In this document: one piece after another, positions 10,654-21,214 of the stretch
Numbering within the stretch: the first letter of the stretch is position 1
Layout of the letters: each line of letters begins with the position of its first letter
Source: Nothophaeocryptopus gaeumannii
Lineage: Eukaryota > Ascomycota > Dothideomycetes > Mycosphaerellales > Mycosphaerellaceae
Length of the DNA: 64,000 bases
Direction of reading: 5' to 3'
Assembly (NCBI GenBank): GCA_031771865.1
Contig: JASISA010000027.1
Location: 1,426,001-1,490,000 of the forward strand
Program-made: the position numbers and the translations under genes
The notes under the pieces: generated by a model
Database searches by the model: none
What the model was told of the DNA's origin: nothing
What the model saw: only the letters and a program-made list of their open reading frames with translations

Positions 10654-11217
10654 TTATTCGGAGCTGGTAATCCTCTTCGTCGCAGAAGGCTCTTCCGCCT
10701 CCGGCTCATCCTCCGCTTTCCTCTTCGCACCAGCCACGGCAGCAGGTGCAGCATTCGCAGGTCCAGCAACGGCAGTCCTCGGCTTCAAGCCCACATTCCC
10801 GATAACGTTCTTATCACCAATGACCGTAATCCCACAATTGATGGTAAGATCCACCTTGAGTGACTTCCGGAGTTTTCCTTGCGCAATGTTCGCGGGACTG
10901 CCATTCGCAGCAGCATTGGCGGCATTGATTTGGTTGACGGCATGAAGAAGCAACGTGCTGAATCTCGTAGCGTCTGCTAGAAGCGTTGGGGAAGTAGGGA
11001 CCAGGTTATTGGAGCCTTGGATGCTATGGGCGGCGTTGATCATGAGTTTGACGGGCATGGAGGGCTCATCTTCATCTTCGTCATCTTCGTCGCTGTCGTC
11101 GTCTGAGGCCGAGTAAGGTGGAGGAGCTTCGGTCTCGGGCGGTGTTGGTCGTTGTTGGTTTTGTTGACGTGCACGCTCGGCCATGATTTTGTGGGAGAGG
11201 TGCGTGATGGAAACCAT
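10654..11217 (-). CDS. Small acidic nuclear-type protein, function unknown
   Basis: I place the start at the first ATG in the frame (11217), giving 187 residues; the frame is open for 20 further codons upstream but without an ATG. The N-terminal third has a helical segment (MVSITHLSHKIMAERARQ) and a PPPYSASDDD-type acidic run (SDEDDEDEDE). The middle (~70-130) is better ordered: VKLMINAAHSIQGSNNL, then an Asn/Ala-rich helix and a small beta-like stretch VDLTINCGITVIGDKNVIG. The C-terminus is Ala/Glu/Lys-rich with two basic patches (GAKRKAEDE, ATKRI) that could serve as nuclear localisation signals. It resembles conserved fungal hypothetical proteins; I do not recognise a domain. Confidence 0.65.
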   Translation of the reverse strand: MVSITHLSHKIMAERARQQNQQRPTPPETEAPPPYSASDDDSDEDDEDEDEPSMPVKLMINAAHSIQGSNNLVPTSPTLLADATRFSTLLLHAVNQINAANAAANGSPANIAQGKLRKSLKVDLTINCGITVIGDKNVIGNVGLKPRTAVAGPANAAPAAVAGAKRKAEDEPEAEEPSATKRITSSE

Positions 11218-12296
11218 TATCGTATCGATAGCTTGTGTCGAAACACGGACAACCTCGCCGTGCAGGGTGGACGACAAGGGTATGTTAACAGATGGGAGAG
11301 GTCGAGAGCGCGGTGTCTTAAATGGGAGGTCACGACTCGGGTGTTTGCTGACAGCCTTGAGACAATAGCAACGCTGGACAGGTTGGGTGCTCGAGAGGCT
11401 GGCAGGAAGGCGGTGTATTCTTCTAGAAGTGGGAAGAGGAGAAGGATTTATGATGAATGATGAGTGAAGTTGATGTTGCCCAGGTAAGGTTCAGGTCAGG
11501 TGAGGTGAGGTGAGGTGAGCGTTTGTATCTTGTGTCGGACGATGATAACAAAAGTGTGAAAGATGAAGAGCAAAGGGATTATTTAACAGCAAGATGGGTC
11601 ATCGATCGATAGTGAGAGGATAGACTCAATCAGAGGATTGCGTGCCAGGGTTGGTATTGTAGAGTCGACAATAGGAATCGGTAGCTATTGTCGAGCCCAG
11701 CGCTATTGAGGCCTCTCACGGCTGCAGGCCACAGGGTTTGGAGCGGCCGCCCACACCCATAGCTTGGTCGGAAGCCCATTCGCTGAGACATGCAGAGATA
11801 CTGCACTACCCTGCCTGCTAAGTCGCAGGACAAGTGGCCCGTTTAACCCAGTGTGCAGCGTGCCGTATCACGTATGGAAATAGCAGGTGGCAGGGAGAAA
11901 AGTCGACAATAGCAAAACGACAATAAGAAGTGGACGGTTGAGCACGGGCCCACTTGCCAAACTTGCTGATCCCCTCCCGACCTCACCCTCCACACTTCGC
12001 CTTGCTCCTCGCTCCTGTACCTTTGCAACTCACACCCTCACACCATCAATGAAACATTTAGTCCGTAATTATTGAATACGGAGGCCTCTTGCGCATGCTC
12101 TTGCGGCCCCAACTTCGGGTTGCACAAATCCATGCTTCGCTTCGGCCTCCCGCTCGCGCCTCGCTCCTGCGACGCGGCGGACTCCACCTCAGCTTCACAC
12201 AGCTAAGTGGCAGCCTGATATGGAATGCTTCATTTTCAGCTTGTTGTTTTCCTTGACGTCAAATTGAGCAAGAGCTTATCCAGAGGTTGGAGGTAC
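11218..12296. promoter_or_regulatory. Divergent intergenic region between the small acidic protein and a Zn2Cys6 factor
   Basis: About 1.1 kb with outward-reading genes on both sides; must contain both promoters. It holds a short TGAGG tandem repeat at 11501-11520. No supported coding frame. Confidence 0.5.
11497..11520. repeat. TGAGG pentanucleotide repeat (about 4 copies)
   Basis: Four tandem copies of TGAGG after GGTCAGG, in the promoter-side DNA of the 11217 gene. Short simple repeat, no function assigned. Confidence 0.7.
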
Positions 12297-14156
12297 ATGG
12301 CAATGACCAATGCGCGAGTCCAGATACTACCACTGCGGCGACCTGAATACGCACAGGAGCAGTCAAAGTCAAACACCCAGCCAGTCACGCCAACTACTAG
12401 AACCAGAACTCCCTCATCGAAGAAGACTAGAGCTAGCGGTCCGAAAGTGAGGTCCGGATGCATCACTTGCAAGATACGCCGCGTGAAATGTGGCGAAGAG
12501 AAACCTCAATGCTTCAGATGCACATCGACGGGACGAACGTGCGACGGATACGCTCAGCCACCTCCACGCACAAATGACAGGGATGATGCGTCGTCAAGTC
12601 TCCAGATACGGACTAATCCAGGCTCTCGGCTTGGTACTCAGGCTGAGCTTCAATCGCTACAATTCTTCCATTGCAAGACAGCACCTCAACTTTCCAGCTA
12701 CTTTGACGCAGAGTTCTGGACGAGACTAGTCTTCCAAATGTCACACGAAGAAGATGCAATACGACACGCCATGATAGCGCTGGGCAGTCTAGCGTCTCAG
12801 CGTGGCGATAACATCGACAAGATGCCGCTTGTCCGAGCAAGAGTCTTGCATCAAAGTACAGGAGTGGAGTCTGACTTTGGCAAGCTGAATCTATCTGCTG
12901 TGAAGGGCAAAGTGGATCCCAACGATGCTGTTGCACTCAGGCAATACAATAAGGCAATTGTGTCATTGTCTTCCCGAATCTCAGAGCCAGATGTTACTTT
13001 GGAGGTGGCGATCCTGGCATGCATTCTGTTCGTGTGCTTTGAGTTCCTACGCGGAGATGCGGAGCAGTATCTCAAGCACTTCAATAGCGGCATCGGCATT
13101 GTAAAGGCAGCCCTGCACAAAAGTACCTCTTCTCTAAACGGGGCTATTATCAAAGAACACATGCTCCCCTTCTTCAACAGGCTGGAGCTGCTCGCGAACT
13201 TATTTGGGCAAGAAGCAACATGGAAGTATCCAGTCCCTGTCTATGATGCTGTCCCAAAAGCCTTCACAGATATGCGCGATGCAAGGGACAGCTTAGTACA
13301 TCTACTCAATCATGCCATGCGTCTCATTCGATGCATGAAGTATCGTAAGCATCAGCAGATGGTCCTACCCGATGACATTGCTCGCCAGGCCGCCTTGCAG
13401 AGGCAGCTCGACGCCTGGAGATCATGTCTCGACGACCTAGTCAACTCAGCCAACTTGGCCGAACACGACTTAGAAGGAGCCAAAGTTCTCCGCGTCCATC
13501 ACCTCATCTGTCGCATCTGGTTGGGAACCGGTATGCGCCGCGACCAATGCGCCTCCGACGAGTATATAGCCGAGTTCGATGAGGCAATCTCTTTAGCAGA
13601 AGCCGTCCGATCTTTTGCCTCCAGCCAAGACTGGCGCCAACAACACACCTCAAACTTCCTCTTCGACATGGAAATTGTCTCCCCCCTCTATTTCATATCC
13701 ACAAAATGCCGGCATCCTGTCCTCCGCCGGCGCGCAATCACCCTCCTCAAACTCACCATGCGAAGAGAAGGTCTTTGGGACTCATACATGTCTGCAGCCA
13801 TAGCCGAACGGATAACAGCTCTCGAAGAGCAGCACCTCACAGTCCTAGACGGCTCCGAATTACCACTCGAAGCAGATCGGATCCATACAACCCATATCCG
13901 CTCGGAAGTAGGGGGCAGCCCAAAACGGCACGTCCTAACACATTTTCTACTACCGGACGGATTGGATGGAAAATGGAAGATCTGGTGCGAAGAAATCGTC
14001 TTGGAGGCTTGTAATGCTTCTTCAGTAGGACTCTTGTCTGAAGCAGCACAGCTAGCCATCAGAGAAGATGAGAATTGGTATAATCCCTGGTCAGATGCGT
14101 TTTTATCGTCTGGAGGATCTGGAGCTACAACACAAGTGCAAGGGCATGGGCAGTGA
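12297..14156 (+). CDS. Zn2Cys6 (Gal4-type) transcription factor, Fungal_trans_2-like
   Basis: Single exon. The frame is open from an ATG at 12225, but the second Met pair at 12297 (MAMTNARV) has the better start and gives 619 residues; both remain possible. The binuclear zinc cluster is GCITCKIRRVKCGEEKPQCF followed by RCTSTGRTC, with six cysteines spaced C-x2-C-x6-C-x6-C-x2-C-x6-C (residues 55-82 from Met12297). A basic, Thr/Arg-rich segment precedes it. The remaining ~500 residues are helical, with YFDAEFWTRLVFQMSHEEDAIRHAMIALG typical of the C-terminal 'fungal-specific domain 2' (DUF3468) class that often regulates secondary or nutrient metabolism. No target can be named: neighbours are unrelated and there is no biosynthetic cluster here. 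Confidence 0.85.
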   Translation: MAMTNARVQILPLRRPEYAQEQSKSNTQPVTPTTRTRTPSSKKTRASGPKVRSGCITCKIRRVKCGEEKPQCFRCTSTGRTCDGYAQPPPRTNDRDDASSSLQIRTNPGSRLGTQAELQSLQFFHCKTAPQLSSYFDAEFWTRLVFQMSHEEDAIRHAMIALGSLASQRGDNIDKMPLVRARVLHQSTGVESDFGKLNLSAVKGKVDPNDAVALRQYNKAIVSLSSRISEPDVTLEVAILACILFVCFEFLRGDAEQYLKHFNSGIGIVKAALHKSTSSLNGAIIKEHMLPFFNRLELLANLFGQEATWKYPVPVYDAVPKAFTDMRDARDSLVHLLNHAMRLIRCMKYRKHQQMVLPDDIARQAALQRQLDAWRSCLDDLVNSANLAEHDLEGAKVLRVHHLICRIWLGTGMRRDQCASDEYIAEFDEAISLAEAVRSFASSQDWRQQHTSNFLFDMEIVSPLYFISTKCRHPVLRRRAITLLKLTMRREGLWDSYMSAAIAERITALEEQHLTVLDGSELPLEADRIHTTHIRSEVGGSPKRHVLTHFLLPDGLDGKWKIWCEEIVLEACNASSVGLLSEAAQLAIREDENWYNPWSDAFLSSGGSGATTQVQGHGQ

Positions 14157-14936
14157 CATCCAGCTTCTCGAAAAGGCACCACGATCTGAAGTCGCTGGGC
14201 GTGACGGTAACGCATTAGAAATTTGAAACGCTAGAGAGTGAGAGAGAGAACCTGAATTAAAGTGTCACTCTTGCAATCGTATACTGATGTCGTCGCACTC
14301 GGCATACTTAAAGAAGACGCACACAAGAGTGAGGCAACAAGCTTTGTCACATGCCTTTGGTGTACGAAGATGCGCAAGTTTGACTGAGGAGCTTCACCCA
14401 GACGTCTTGCTGTGACCACGCGCATTGTGCACGAGACTTAGGTATGGTTGACCTAGACATAGAGGCCTGGATGCGAGGGCGGCCAGCGGAACTATAGGTC
14501 TGGGCAGCGCAAGACAAGATGCTCAGACATGAGTAGAGGGAGAAGGATGCAGCAAGATATGGTAATGACAGTAACTTTTGATAGGTGTACAGCTAGGAGC
14601 TCATCAATCTGTCTGAAAAACGAAAAAGGCAGCGAGTCAATCAAACCACAAGAGTGGGAGACGTCAGAAGCCGAAATACAGAACCATCAAATCAAATTTC
14701 CATGTCGCCCGTCATCCGTTGTAGCGGAGAGGTCGAGACGATGGGTCGCGGTAAGGAAAGGTCGGAGCAGCCATAGGCTAGTGGCGACCATGCGCCGGTT
14801 GCGCTCCCTCCAAAGCAGACGATATGAAATTCTGCCAACACCAGTGTCTGCTGGTGCTGAACACGTCCGTCCCTTGTTCTGTGCAGTGCGGAAGAAGTCT
14901 TCGATCTCGGTCCGAATGGTGAAATGATTACGTCGT
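14157..14936. other. Convergent intergenic region between Zn2Cys6 factor and CPC1-like gene
   Basis: 780 bp of 3' flanks of two convergent genes. Several short frames exist but none has a recognisable product. Confidence 0.45.
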
Positions 14937-16271
14937 TTAGATGTCCTCAGAGTCGTCGGCACCATGAGCGATGGCCTTGTTCTTCCAGAACTCGACTTGT
15001 GCCTGAAGGCCAGCGATCTGAACCTCAAGCTCGTCTCGCTCCTGCACCTTCTTCGCTCGAGACTTACGAGCGGCAGCTGTGTTCCTCGCACGCTTCAAGG
15101 CGACAGCATCTGATTCATCCACAACAATTGGTGGCAGTGGCTTGTCCCGTCGACGAGCGCCGACACCAGCAACATCGGAATGCCTTGGAGCAGGGCTGAA
15201 AGGCGTTGGTGGCGATGTGTTGTGGGTCGAGCTTCGCTTGCGGGCATTGCCTTGACCACCTGGGTGGACAACAACCTGTGTGTTGGATGGAGTCCGTTCC
15301 ATTTGAGTTGGGAGAGACGGAACATCGTTGTTCTCCTCAGGGAAGAGCGAGAACCATGACTTGTCATTAGCCATGCTATCGGTGAAGAGTGGTGACGCCT
15401 GGTAGTCATCCGGCGTCTCGAGGACAGTAGAACCAGGAGTAGTCAGGTTGGTAAAAGACGTAGATGGCGGAAGTGAGTCGTTGAGCAAATCCTTTGGGGA
15501 GATAGTGCCTGGGTTGACGACGCCATTGTTGATAGCCGTGAAACTGTTGTCGCCAGAGCCCATCAACTCGAAGTCGCCGAAGCTTCCGTCGTCGAAGCCT
15601 CCGTCGTCGAAACTGAACAGTTCGGCGTCCCCACTCGCGTGGAGATCGCCGAACGTGCCATCGTAGGCAACGTTGATCTCTGGATCCATGGTTAGATCGG
15701 TGGAATGGAATGGTGCATGTACCGCTGTATTACCTCCGCCACCCATCGCGAACGATATGATATCCGTTACTTGTTGCTGAAACTGCTGCTGAACGTTCTG
15801 CTGGTTGCCCAGGTTGCCGGTTGAGTTTGAGTGAAAAAGAGGTACAGGTGGGCGAGTAGACCGGTGGAAAATAGGATCGATTCCCTGTTGAGCTGGATTG
15901 CGTTGATCGTTCACTTGGAACGCTCCTGCGTTCGCGGTGTTAAACGAAGGAGGCAAGGTCGAAGCGAGCGATGGAGCTCGTCGCGAAACCAGAGGATCCT
16001 GGGTCCGAGGTTGGAAGAGTTCGAAGTCCTGCGAGAACTCGGGTTGTGGAGGCGTTTGCCTTGCAGACACTGGTGTTGGAGGCCATGTTTGCTGGTGTGA
16101 AGCCGTGGTGGACGGCGGGTATGTATTCACAGTGCGATAGTCGAGACGACGGGGCGCAGTGTGTAGGTCCGAAGACGCTACGTTTGAGTGGAATTTGATG
16201 TCGGTAAAGTAGTCTGGTATGGTGGGCGACGTCGTAAGATCAAGCAGAGGCAGCCATTTTTGTGGTTGCTT
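14937..16271 (-). CDS. cpc1: GCN4/CPC1-type bZIP transcription factor (amino-acid cross-pathway control); 5' end unresolved
   Basis: The frame is open from 16271 (just after an in-frame TAG) to the stop at 14937, up to 444 codons, but contains no ATG before about the 176th codon of the open frame. The C-terminal 60 residues are a GCN4-class bZIP: basic region ALKRARNTAAARKSRAKKVQ then heptads (ELEVQIAGLQAQVEFWKNKA). Upstream are acidic activation segments (FSFDDGGFDDGSFGDFELMG) and a QDFELFQ motif near the N-terminus like the QDFVLF of CpcA proteins. GCN4/CPC1 factors activate amino-acid biosynthesis genes and are controlled by upstream ORFs. The start must therefore come from an unrecognised upstream exon, a non-ATG codon or a sequence error; 14937-16271 marks the open frame, not a proven CDS start. 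Confidence 0.82.
   Translation of the reverse strand, partial: KQPQKWLPLLDLTTSPTIPDYFTDIKFHSNVASSDLHTAPRRLDYRTVNTYPPSTTASHQQTWPPTPVSARQTPPQPEFSQDFELFQPRTQDPLVSRRAPSLASTLPPSFNTANAGAFQVNDQRNPAQQGIDPIFHRSTRPPVPLFHSNSTGNLGNQQNVQQQFQQQVTDIISFAMGGGGNTAVHAPFHSTDLTMDPEINVAYDGTFGDLHASGDAELFSFDDGGFDDGSFGDFELMGSGDNSFTAINNGVVNPGTISPKDLLNDSLPPSTSFTNLTTPGSTVLETPDDYQASPLFTDSMANDKSWFSLFPEENNDVPSLPTQMERTPSNTQVVVHPGGQGNARKRSSTHNTSPPTPFSPAPRHSDVAGVGARRRDKPLPPIVVDESDAVALKRARNTAAARKSRAKKVQERDELEVQIAGLQAQVEFWKNKAIAHGADDSEDI
16240..16257 (-). promoter_or_regulatory. Candidate uORF (five codons) at the CPC1-like leader
   Basis: ATG at 16257 in AAAATGG context encodes Met-Ala-Ala-Ser-Ala then TGA at 16242-16240. It lies one base out of frame with the long bZIP frame. 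GCN4 and CPC1 mRNAs carry such short uORFs that gate translation in response to amino-acid starvation. A second short uORF-like ATG (11 codons) lies near 16514. If the segment is intronic (a GTAAGAG donor sits at 16401 and possible acceptors at 16272 and 16214) this uORF would be lost or kept depending on splicing. Confidence 0.4.
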
Positions 16272-17431
16272 CTACTTGGTGTTATTGTTGTTGTTATGGT
16301 GAGTGGTGGATGTTGGGATTGTAGGAGTGGCCGGGGAATTGAAAGCAAATGTAGGTGCGACGAGCGGGCGCACGAGCCACTCTTGCGATTATGACTCTTA
16401 CCTTAGCCTCGAACTCTGTCCAGGGCTGCGGTTTCCACCTTTCACCGGAGTTCCAAGCAGCGTTCAACCACAAATTCTTCTTCACTTTGCAATATCTCTA
16501 TGCTCACTTATAAGCATATGCCACGAAGGACTCCGCTTGAGGGTTTACATGGATTTTTCGCTTGTCGCCAGCGCGAGAATCGCCCATTCTGTAATTGTTC
16601 TTTGTCCACTTCCATGGCAATGTGCGGTACGAAAATGTGGGGACCTGAGGCCGCCGCCAGGCTGTGCCTTTGCGGTGTTCGGATACGGAAAGCTTACGGA
16701 ATCTATTGGCCTACGAGAGGCCCGTAGAGTGTAGGACTGCAGGTGCTGAGTAGCATGTGCATTGCACTCCATTCCCTCGCGTAGGGCGCGCGGTGTTAAG
16801 CACTCCGGCTGACCGTGCAGTGCAACTGTGCGACAAGGCAGCCACGCAGCGAAATGGAAGGTACCTTTCGAGCAGAGCATCGTGGACAGAAGTCGTAACG
16901 CCAGTCGACCACGGCCAGCAGAACAATCTCTTGGCCTTGTCGCGACCGTGGGTAAAATGGCACTTGTGCGTAGATGACATTTACAGTTGTCTTGCCGAAG
17001 ACATCATAACATGTGCCATCATCACCGTTGGTCAGCTGGACTTCTTCGTGGAAAGCCGGAATGGAAGCTTACGCCCACGATATTTGCCGTCGTGGCAAGT
17101 GTCCCAGGCTTGAGGCTGATGGCGGGGGCTTGACTTCTTTCACCACAACATCGCATGTACGTTTCGCGGACAACTACGCGTGCTTTCTTGCGAAAGTGTA
17201 GAGCACACGGTGTGGCTCAGAACTTCAAATACAGAATGATAAATTGTTGGTAGCCCTACCTCACTGAGAGGAACCGAGGTGAAGTCCGAGATGAGTGAGG
17301 AGTGATCTCAGTCGGCCCGAGCTTAGTCAACATAGAAGCCTGAGGCAACTTTCACATGGCTGCTTATCGATAGAGAGTAATGCATCTCAGACGCAAACTC
17401 ACTGAATTCAAGCACATATCAGCCCGTCGCG
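16272..17431. promoter_or_regulatory. Divergent intergenic region between CPC1-like and prefoldin genes
   Basis: Contains the leader and promoter of the CPC1-like gene (long pyrimidine/AAC-rich leader, possible 5' intron with donor at 16401) and the promoter of the prefoldin gene. No separate gene seen. Confidence 0.5.
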
Positions 17432-18023
17432 ATGGCAGGTGGAGAGAAGGGTCAACAAAGTGAGAGCATTGTCTGGATATCAATCGTCCAATGAATTAAT
17501 ATGTCTTCCAGTTGATCTCGCGCAGCTTTCTGTACAGCAGCTTTCGCAAGTCAAGAAACAGCTCGATGATGAAGTCCAGCATTTGACGACTTCATACCAA
17601 AGTCTACGGACTGCTCAGCAAAAGTTCCGCGACTGCATCGTGAGCGTTCAGAATGGTGTCGCGAAGAGCGTGAAAGGTGGAACTCCAGAGCGTGCGTCAA
17701 GGGTATTTGTCTTCCAGGCTAACTATGTTCTAGACAAACCCCTGCTCGTTCCTCTGACATCCTCGCTGTATGTTTCTGGCACACTTGCGGATACGGAGAC
17801 GGTGGTTGTGGACATAGGCACAGGCTTCTTTGTGGAGAAGTCGACAAGCGACGCGGAAAAGTTTTACAATGGCAAGGTTGAGGAGCTGGGAAAGAGCATC
17901 AAGGATTTGGAGAATATTGTCAACAGCAAAGCCAACAATCTGCGGGTGATTGAGGAGGTTTTGAGGCAGAAGATGCTAGCAGGAGAGCAGCAGAATGCGC
18001 AAGCCGGTGCCAGTACTGCGTGA
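17432..18023 (+). CDS. GIM5: Prefoldin subunit 5
   Basis: Three exons: 17432-17459, 17512-17691 and 17734-18023, 165 residues, the usual length of this subunit. Intron 1 (17460-17511) starts GTGAGAG; intron 2 (17692-17733) is only 42 bp with a GTGCGT donor and a GCTAAC branch site. The product starts MAGGEKGQQIDLAQLSVQQL and shows the prefoldin-alpha pattern: N-terminal coiled coil (QVKKQLDDEVQHL...), the conserved beta core KPLLVPLTSSLYVSGTL and VVDIGTGFFVEK, then a C-terminal coiled coil (~120-155). Prefoldin hexamers hand nascent actin and tubulin to CCT. Retention of intron 2 would not break the frame (see findings). Confidence 0.92.
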
Positions 18024-18762
18024 GAAGAGACGACAGCGCTCTGATACAAAATTATGGTGGGAACAGACGAGTCCCAAGCCATATTCACCTGGGCACCTAC
18101 CTGGGGGAGGTCATGGAGCACCATATCTCGGAGCTCAGAGAGCATTGAGGTGCAACACCATGTCGTTCAGATGAACAGGTATAGTATCGGGGAATTGCGC
18201 AGGTGCAGAGCAGCTTCACACAACATTTATCTCGCCCATCGACCAGCAGTCGATATCCAGAGCATGGACAAGACGTTAAAGACCCTACAGCTTCGACTGG
18301 GCCCCTTCATTCCTATCGCAACGGCTTCATCTGCCATTCCAAAGGTCAACGTAGCACCGACAAGCATGGCCAGAATTGTTGGCTGTTCGTCTCTGCTCCC
18401 GGAACACATCCCGATAAACAAGCTCGAGTCGGCTGTCTCTGACGTTCTTCGAAGTGGACAGAAACAAGTGTCACATTTCTCCGTATTTTGTATTTTCGAA
18501 AATCTTTCTAGTCTACCTAGTATGAGAAAAGGCAATCAGGTTGGTATTGTATAAGACGCGGACTGGCGACGACTTTTGCCGCCAAGTGCACACGCGCGCG
18601 TGATCTTTTCTCCGAGGCCCATCGCGCATGATTCCGCTCATTACAACCGCAAGTCCCCGCACTGGAGAAGCCGACTCTCGAATCGCTTTCGATCTTAATA
18701 TTATCAGTGTCGCCTGACCGCCTGACATTCGCGGACAACATTCCGCTGGCCTGGCAGCAGCC
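18024..18762. other. Intergenic: prefoldin 3' flank and promoter of a Zn2Cys6 gene
   Basis: The two genes are tandem on the plus strand. The 18054-18554 open frame has no recognisable features and lies over what should be promoter sequence; nothing supported. Confidence 0.45.
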
Positions 18763-21214
18763 ATGAGCGTCGACGTCCAAAGCATCGCGCAGATGGCACA
18801 GCATCTGCAAAATGCACCCCAGAAAGACCAGTCAGCCGAAAGCCAGAGCAACGGCAAGCGCAAGGCGGAGGAGCAAGGCGGAGGGCAGCAGAAATCCAGA
18901 AGAAACCGCTACGTGAGCATAGCTTGGTAGGTCTATACCAAAAGTACATTGCCCTGTCGCGAGAGCTTTGTTAAAGATATGTAGCAATGAATGCAAGCGA
19001 CGCAAGATCAAGTGCAACGGCCAGACTCCCTGCCAGCGATGCGGTAACTTGAATCTCGAATGTGTATACGCTCCGAACTGCTGCAATGGCTTCAAGGAAT
19101 CGCAAGAGTTCAGGGACATGTTATCGCATATATCGATGCTGCAAGAGCAAGTGAATGCGCTGTATGACCAACTGAGCCAGTTGCGGGCGCATGTTAGTGG
19201 ACAAAACGCGCAGACAAATCACCATGGACCGCTACCAGGACAGACACCAATCGACCCGTCTTTACAAACATATGCGTCGCCAAGCGGACATCAAGGCCCG
19301 ATGTCGCCTTCTGCCCACCGCCCAAGAGCTTCGAGCCAGTCGCAACATCGCTTCGAGGGGCCGACGAGCTCTGCTTTCAATCTAGGGGTCGCGAAGAGCA
19401 GTTTAGAGACCATGGGCATTACAAGCCAAGGAGAAGAGGATATCAGTGGCAGTGGAGAAGCCGGAACTGGAACTGCAGATGCTACACCGCAGCGCAGCCC
19501 GGCTCTTAGGCACAGCGGCCAGCTGTTGCAGACAGTCCACACCGACAAAGACCCAATCTGGAGCATTTCTCAAGAAGAAGCGATGAGGCTATGTAGAGTC
19601 TATGAGGATGAGATGGGCCTTATGTACCCGGTCGTCGACGTGAACAAGGTCGTCGACTACGCAGTCAAGCTATACAAGTTCATGGATGCGGCACACCGAT
19701 CTGGTCTGATGCAGCAAGGCATGCCTGGTGCCGACGCGATCGACGACGAGGATACCAATATTCTGAAGCTGGTCATGGCCACGGCGATGACAGTCGAAGC
19801 CTCAGGACGAAGCGAACTTGGTCAGAGGATGTTTGAGTACGTGCAACCTGCCATCGACACTATGCTCCTTGGAGCTGTGGGTGTCAAAGCTATTCGCATT
19901 CTCACGATAACGGTATGTCTGCCGCATGACACATACTTCGAGCCGCACTGACTGTACCAGGCAATGTACGAATTCCACCGCGATAACGAGGGCACAGCTT
20001 GGCGGATCATCGGCCTCACAGCACGACTGTGCATCGAAGTGGGCCTCCATCGGCGCGAGACATACGACGCGATCCAAGACGAGGCCGAGCGATCCGACAC
20101 CATGTTGCTCTTCTGGGCCATCTACGTTCTGGATCGACGGTGGAGCTTTGGCACTGGCATGCCTTTTGCTTTGCAAGACTCTGACATCGATCCCCAGCTT
20201 TCCAAGCCCGAAGACAAGTCACCTTATCTAAGTGCGATGATACAGTACTCCAGCATCAGCAGTAAGGTGTGGCGATCTGTTGCTGCTCCATTGTCACCTT
20301 CTCGTGGGGGCGCGCCGATAAACATCGATGAGATGAGCTACCTTGACTATCAAGTTGTCCAGTGGCATCGAAATATTCCGGCCCATCTTCGATATGAGCA
20401 CCCGACGCAGGGAGCGAGGATCAGTACGCCAACAGGACCTTCGGCTTCTCGCGCTGGCCATCGCCTCCGTATTCTGCTCTATTTGCGTGCGAACCAAATG
20501 CGAATCCTCATATTCCGATCTGTTCTGCACTCAGCTACGTTGATCATTCAGCATCGAGACCAGGCGCAGACTGTCGTCGATGTTGCCAAGGACACGGTTC
20601 GAGTCTTGACACACATCAATCAGACATCCGATTTGTACAAAACTCAGCAGGTGTTGTTCAATGCATTCCTCACATCTGCGCTAGCAGTGCTGTTTCTTGC
20701 AGTCAGTCATACACCTGCATTGTTTGCGGAGAACGTTCGGGAAGAATTCTACATGGCACTCGAACTGGTCCGTGGTTTCAGCAAAGGCAGTTGGGTCAGC
20801 CGACGCTTATGGAAGACCATTCGCGTGCTCAAAGAGGTGGGACCCAAGCTTGGGCTGTTCTTAAAAGACTCAATCAGCGGGCAAGCCAATCAAGCAAGCG
20901 GTGATGAGGATGCCAATCGGTCGGCGGCAGTCGCAATGGCCGGCCTCGCAGGTGTCAATGTGGATGAGAACGCGCTCTTTAATGGATCTGCACCTCAGCA
21001 GCAGCATTTGTCTGCGCAGTCTGGGGCGAGTAGTAGTCCGGAGAATATGGTACATGATCTGACCAGTCTTTTTGAAGCCGCCGGTGGGTTTCAAGGCATG
21101 AGAAGTCACGATGGAATGTATGGGACGAATAATGGAGCAGGGCCCCACGGCATCGAGGGCTTTCCCGGTGTTGGCGATGAGGGCTTGAGCAACATTCTCA
21201 AGGAACTCTTCTAG
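18763..21214 (+). CDS. Zn2Cys6 transcription factor with fungal-specific TF domain (PF04082 type)
   Basis: Three exons: 18763-18926, 18985-19912, 19961-21214, giving 781 residues. Intron 1 (18927-18984) splits the first zinc-cluster Cys codon, reading IACNECKRRKIKCNGQTPCQ; the six cysteines are at ~55, 58, 65, 71, 74, 81. A short leucine-rich coiled coil follows (MLSHISMLQEQVNALYDQLSQL), a typical dimerisation element. Residues ~215-520 are the fungal-specific middle homology domain, including GTAWRIIGLTARLCIEVGLH and LLFWAIYVLDRRWSFGTGMP, both classic for PF04082. The C-terminal ~140 residues are disordered, Gln/Ser/Gly-rich and end in GDEGLSNILKELF, a possible activation motif. Nuclear DNA-binding regulator; targets unknown. 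Confidence 0.9.
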
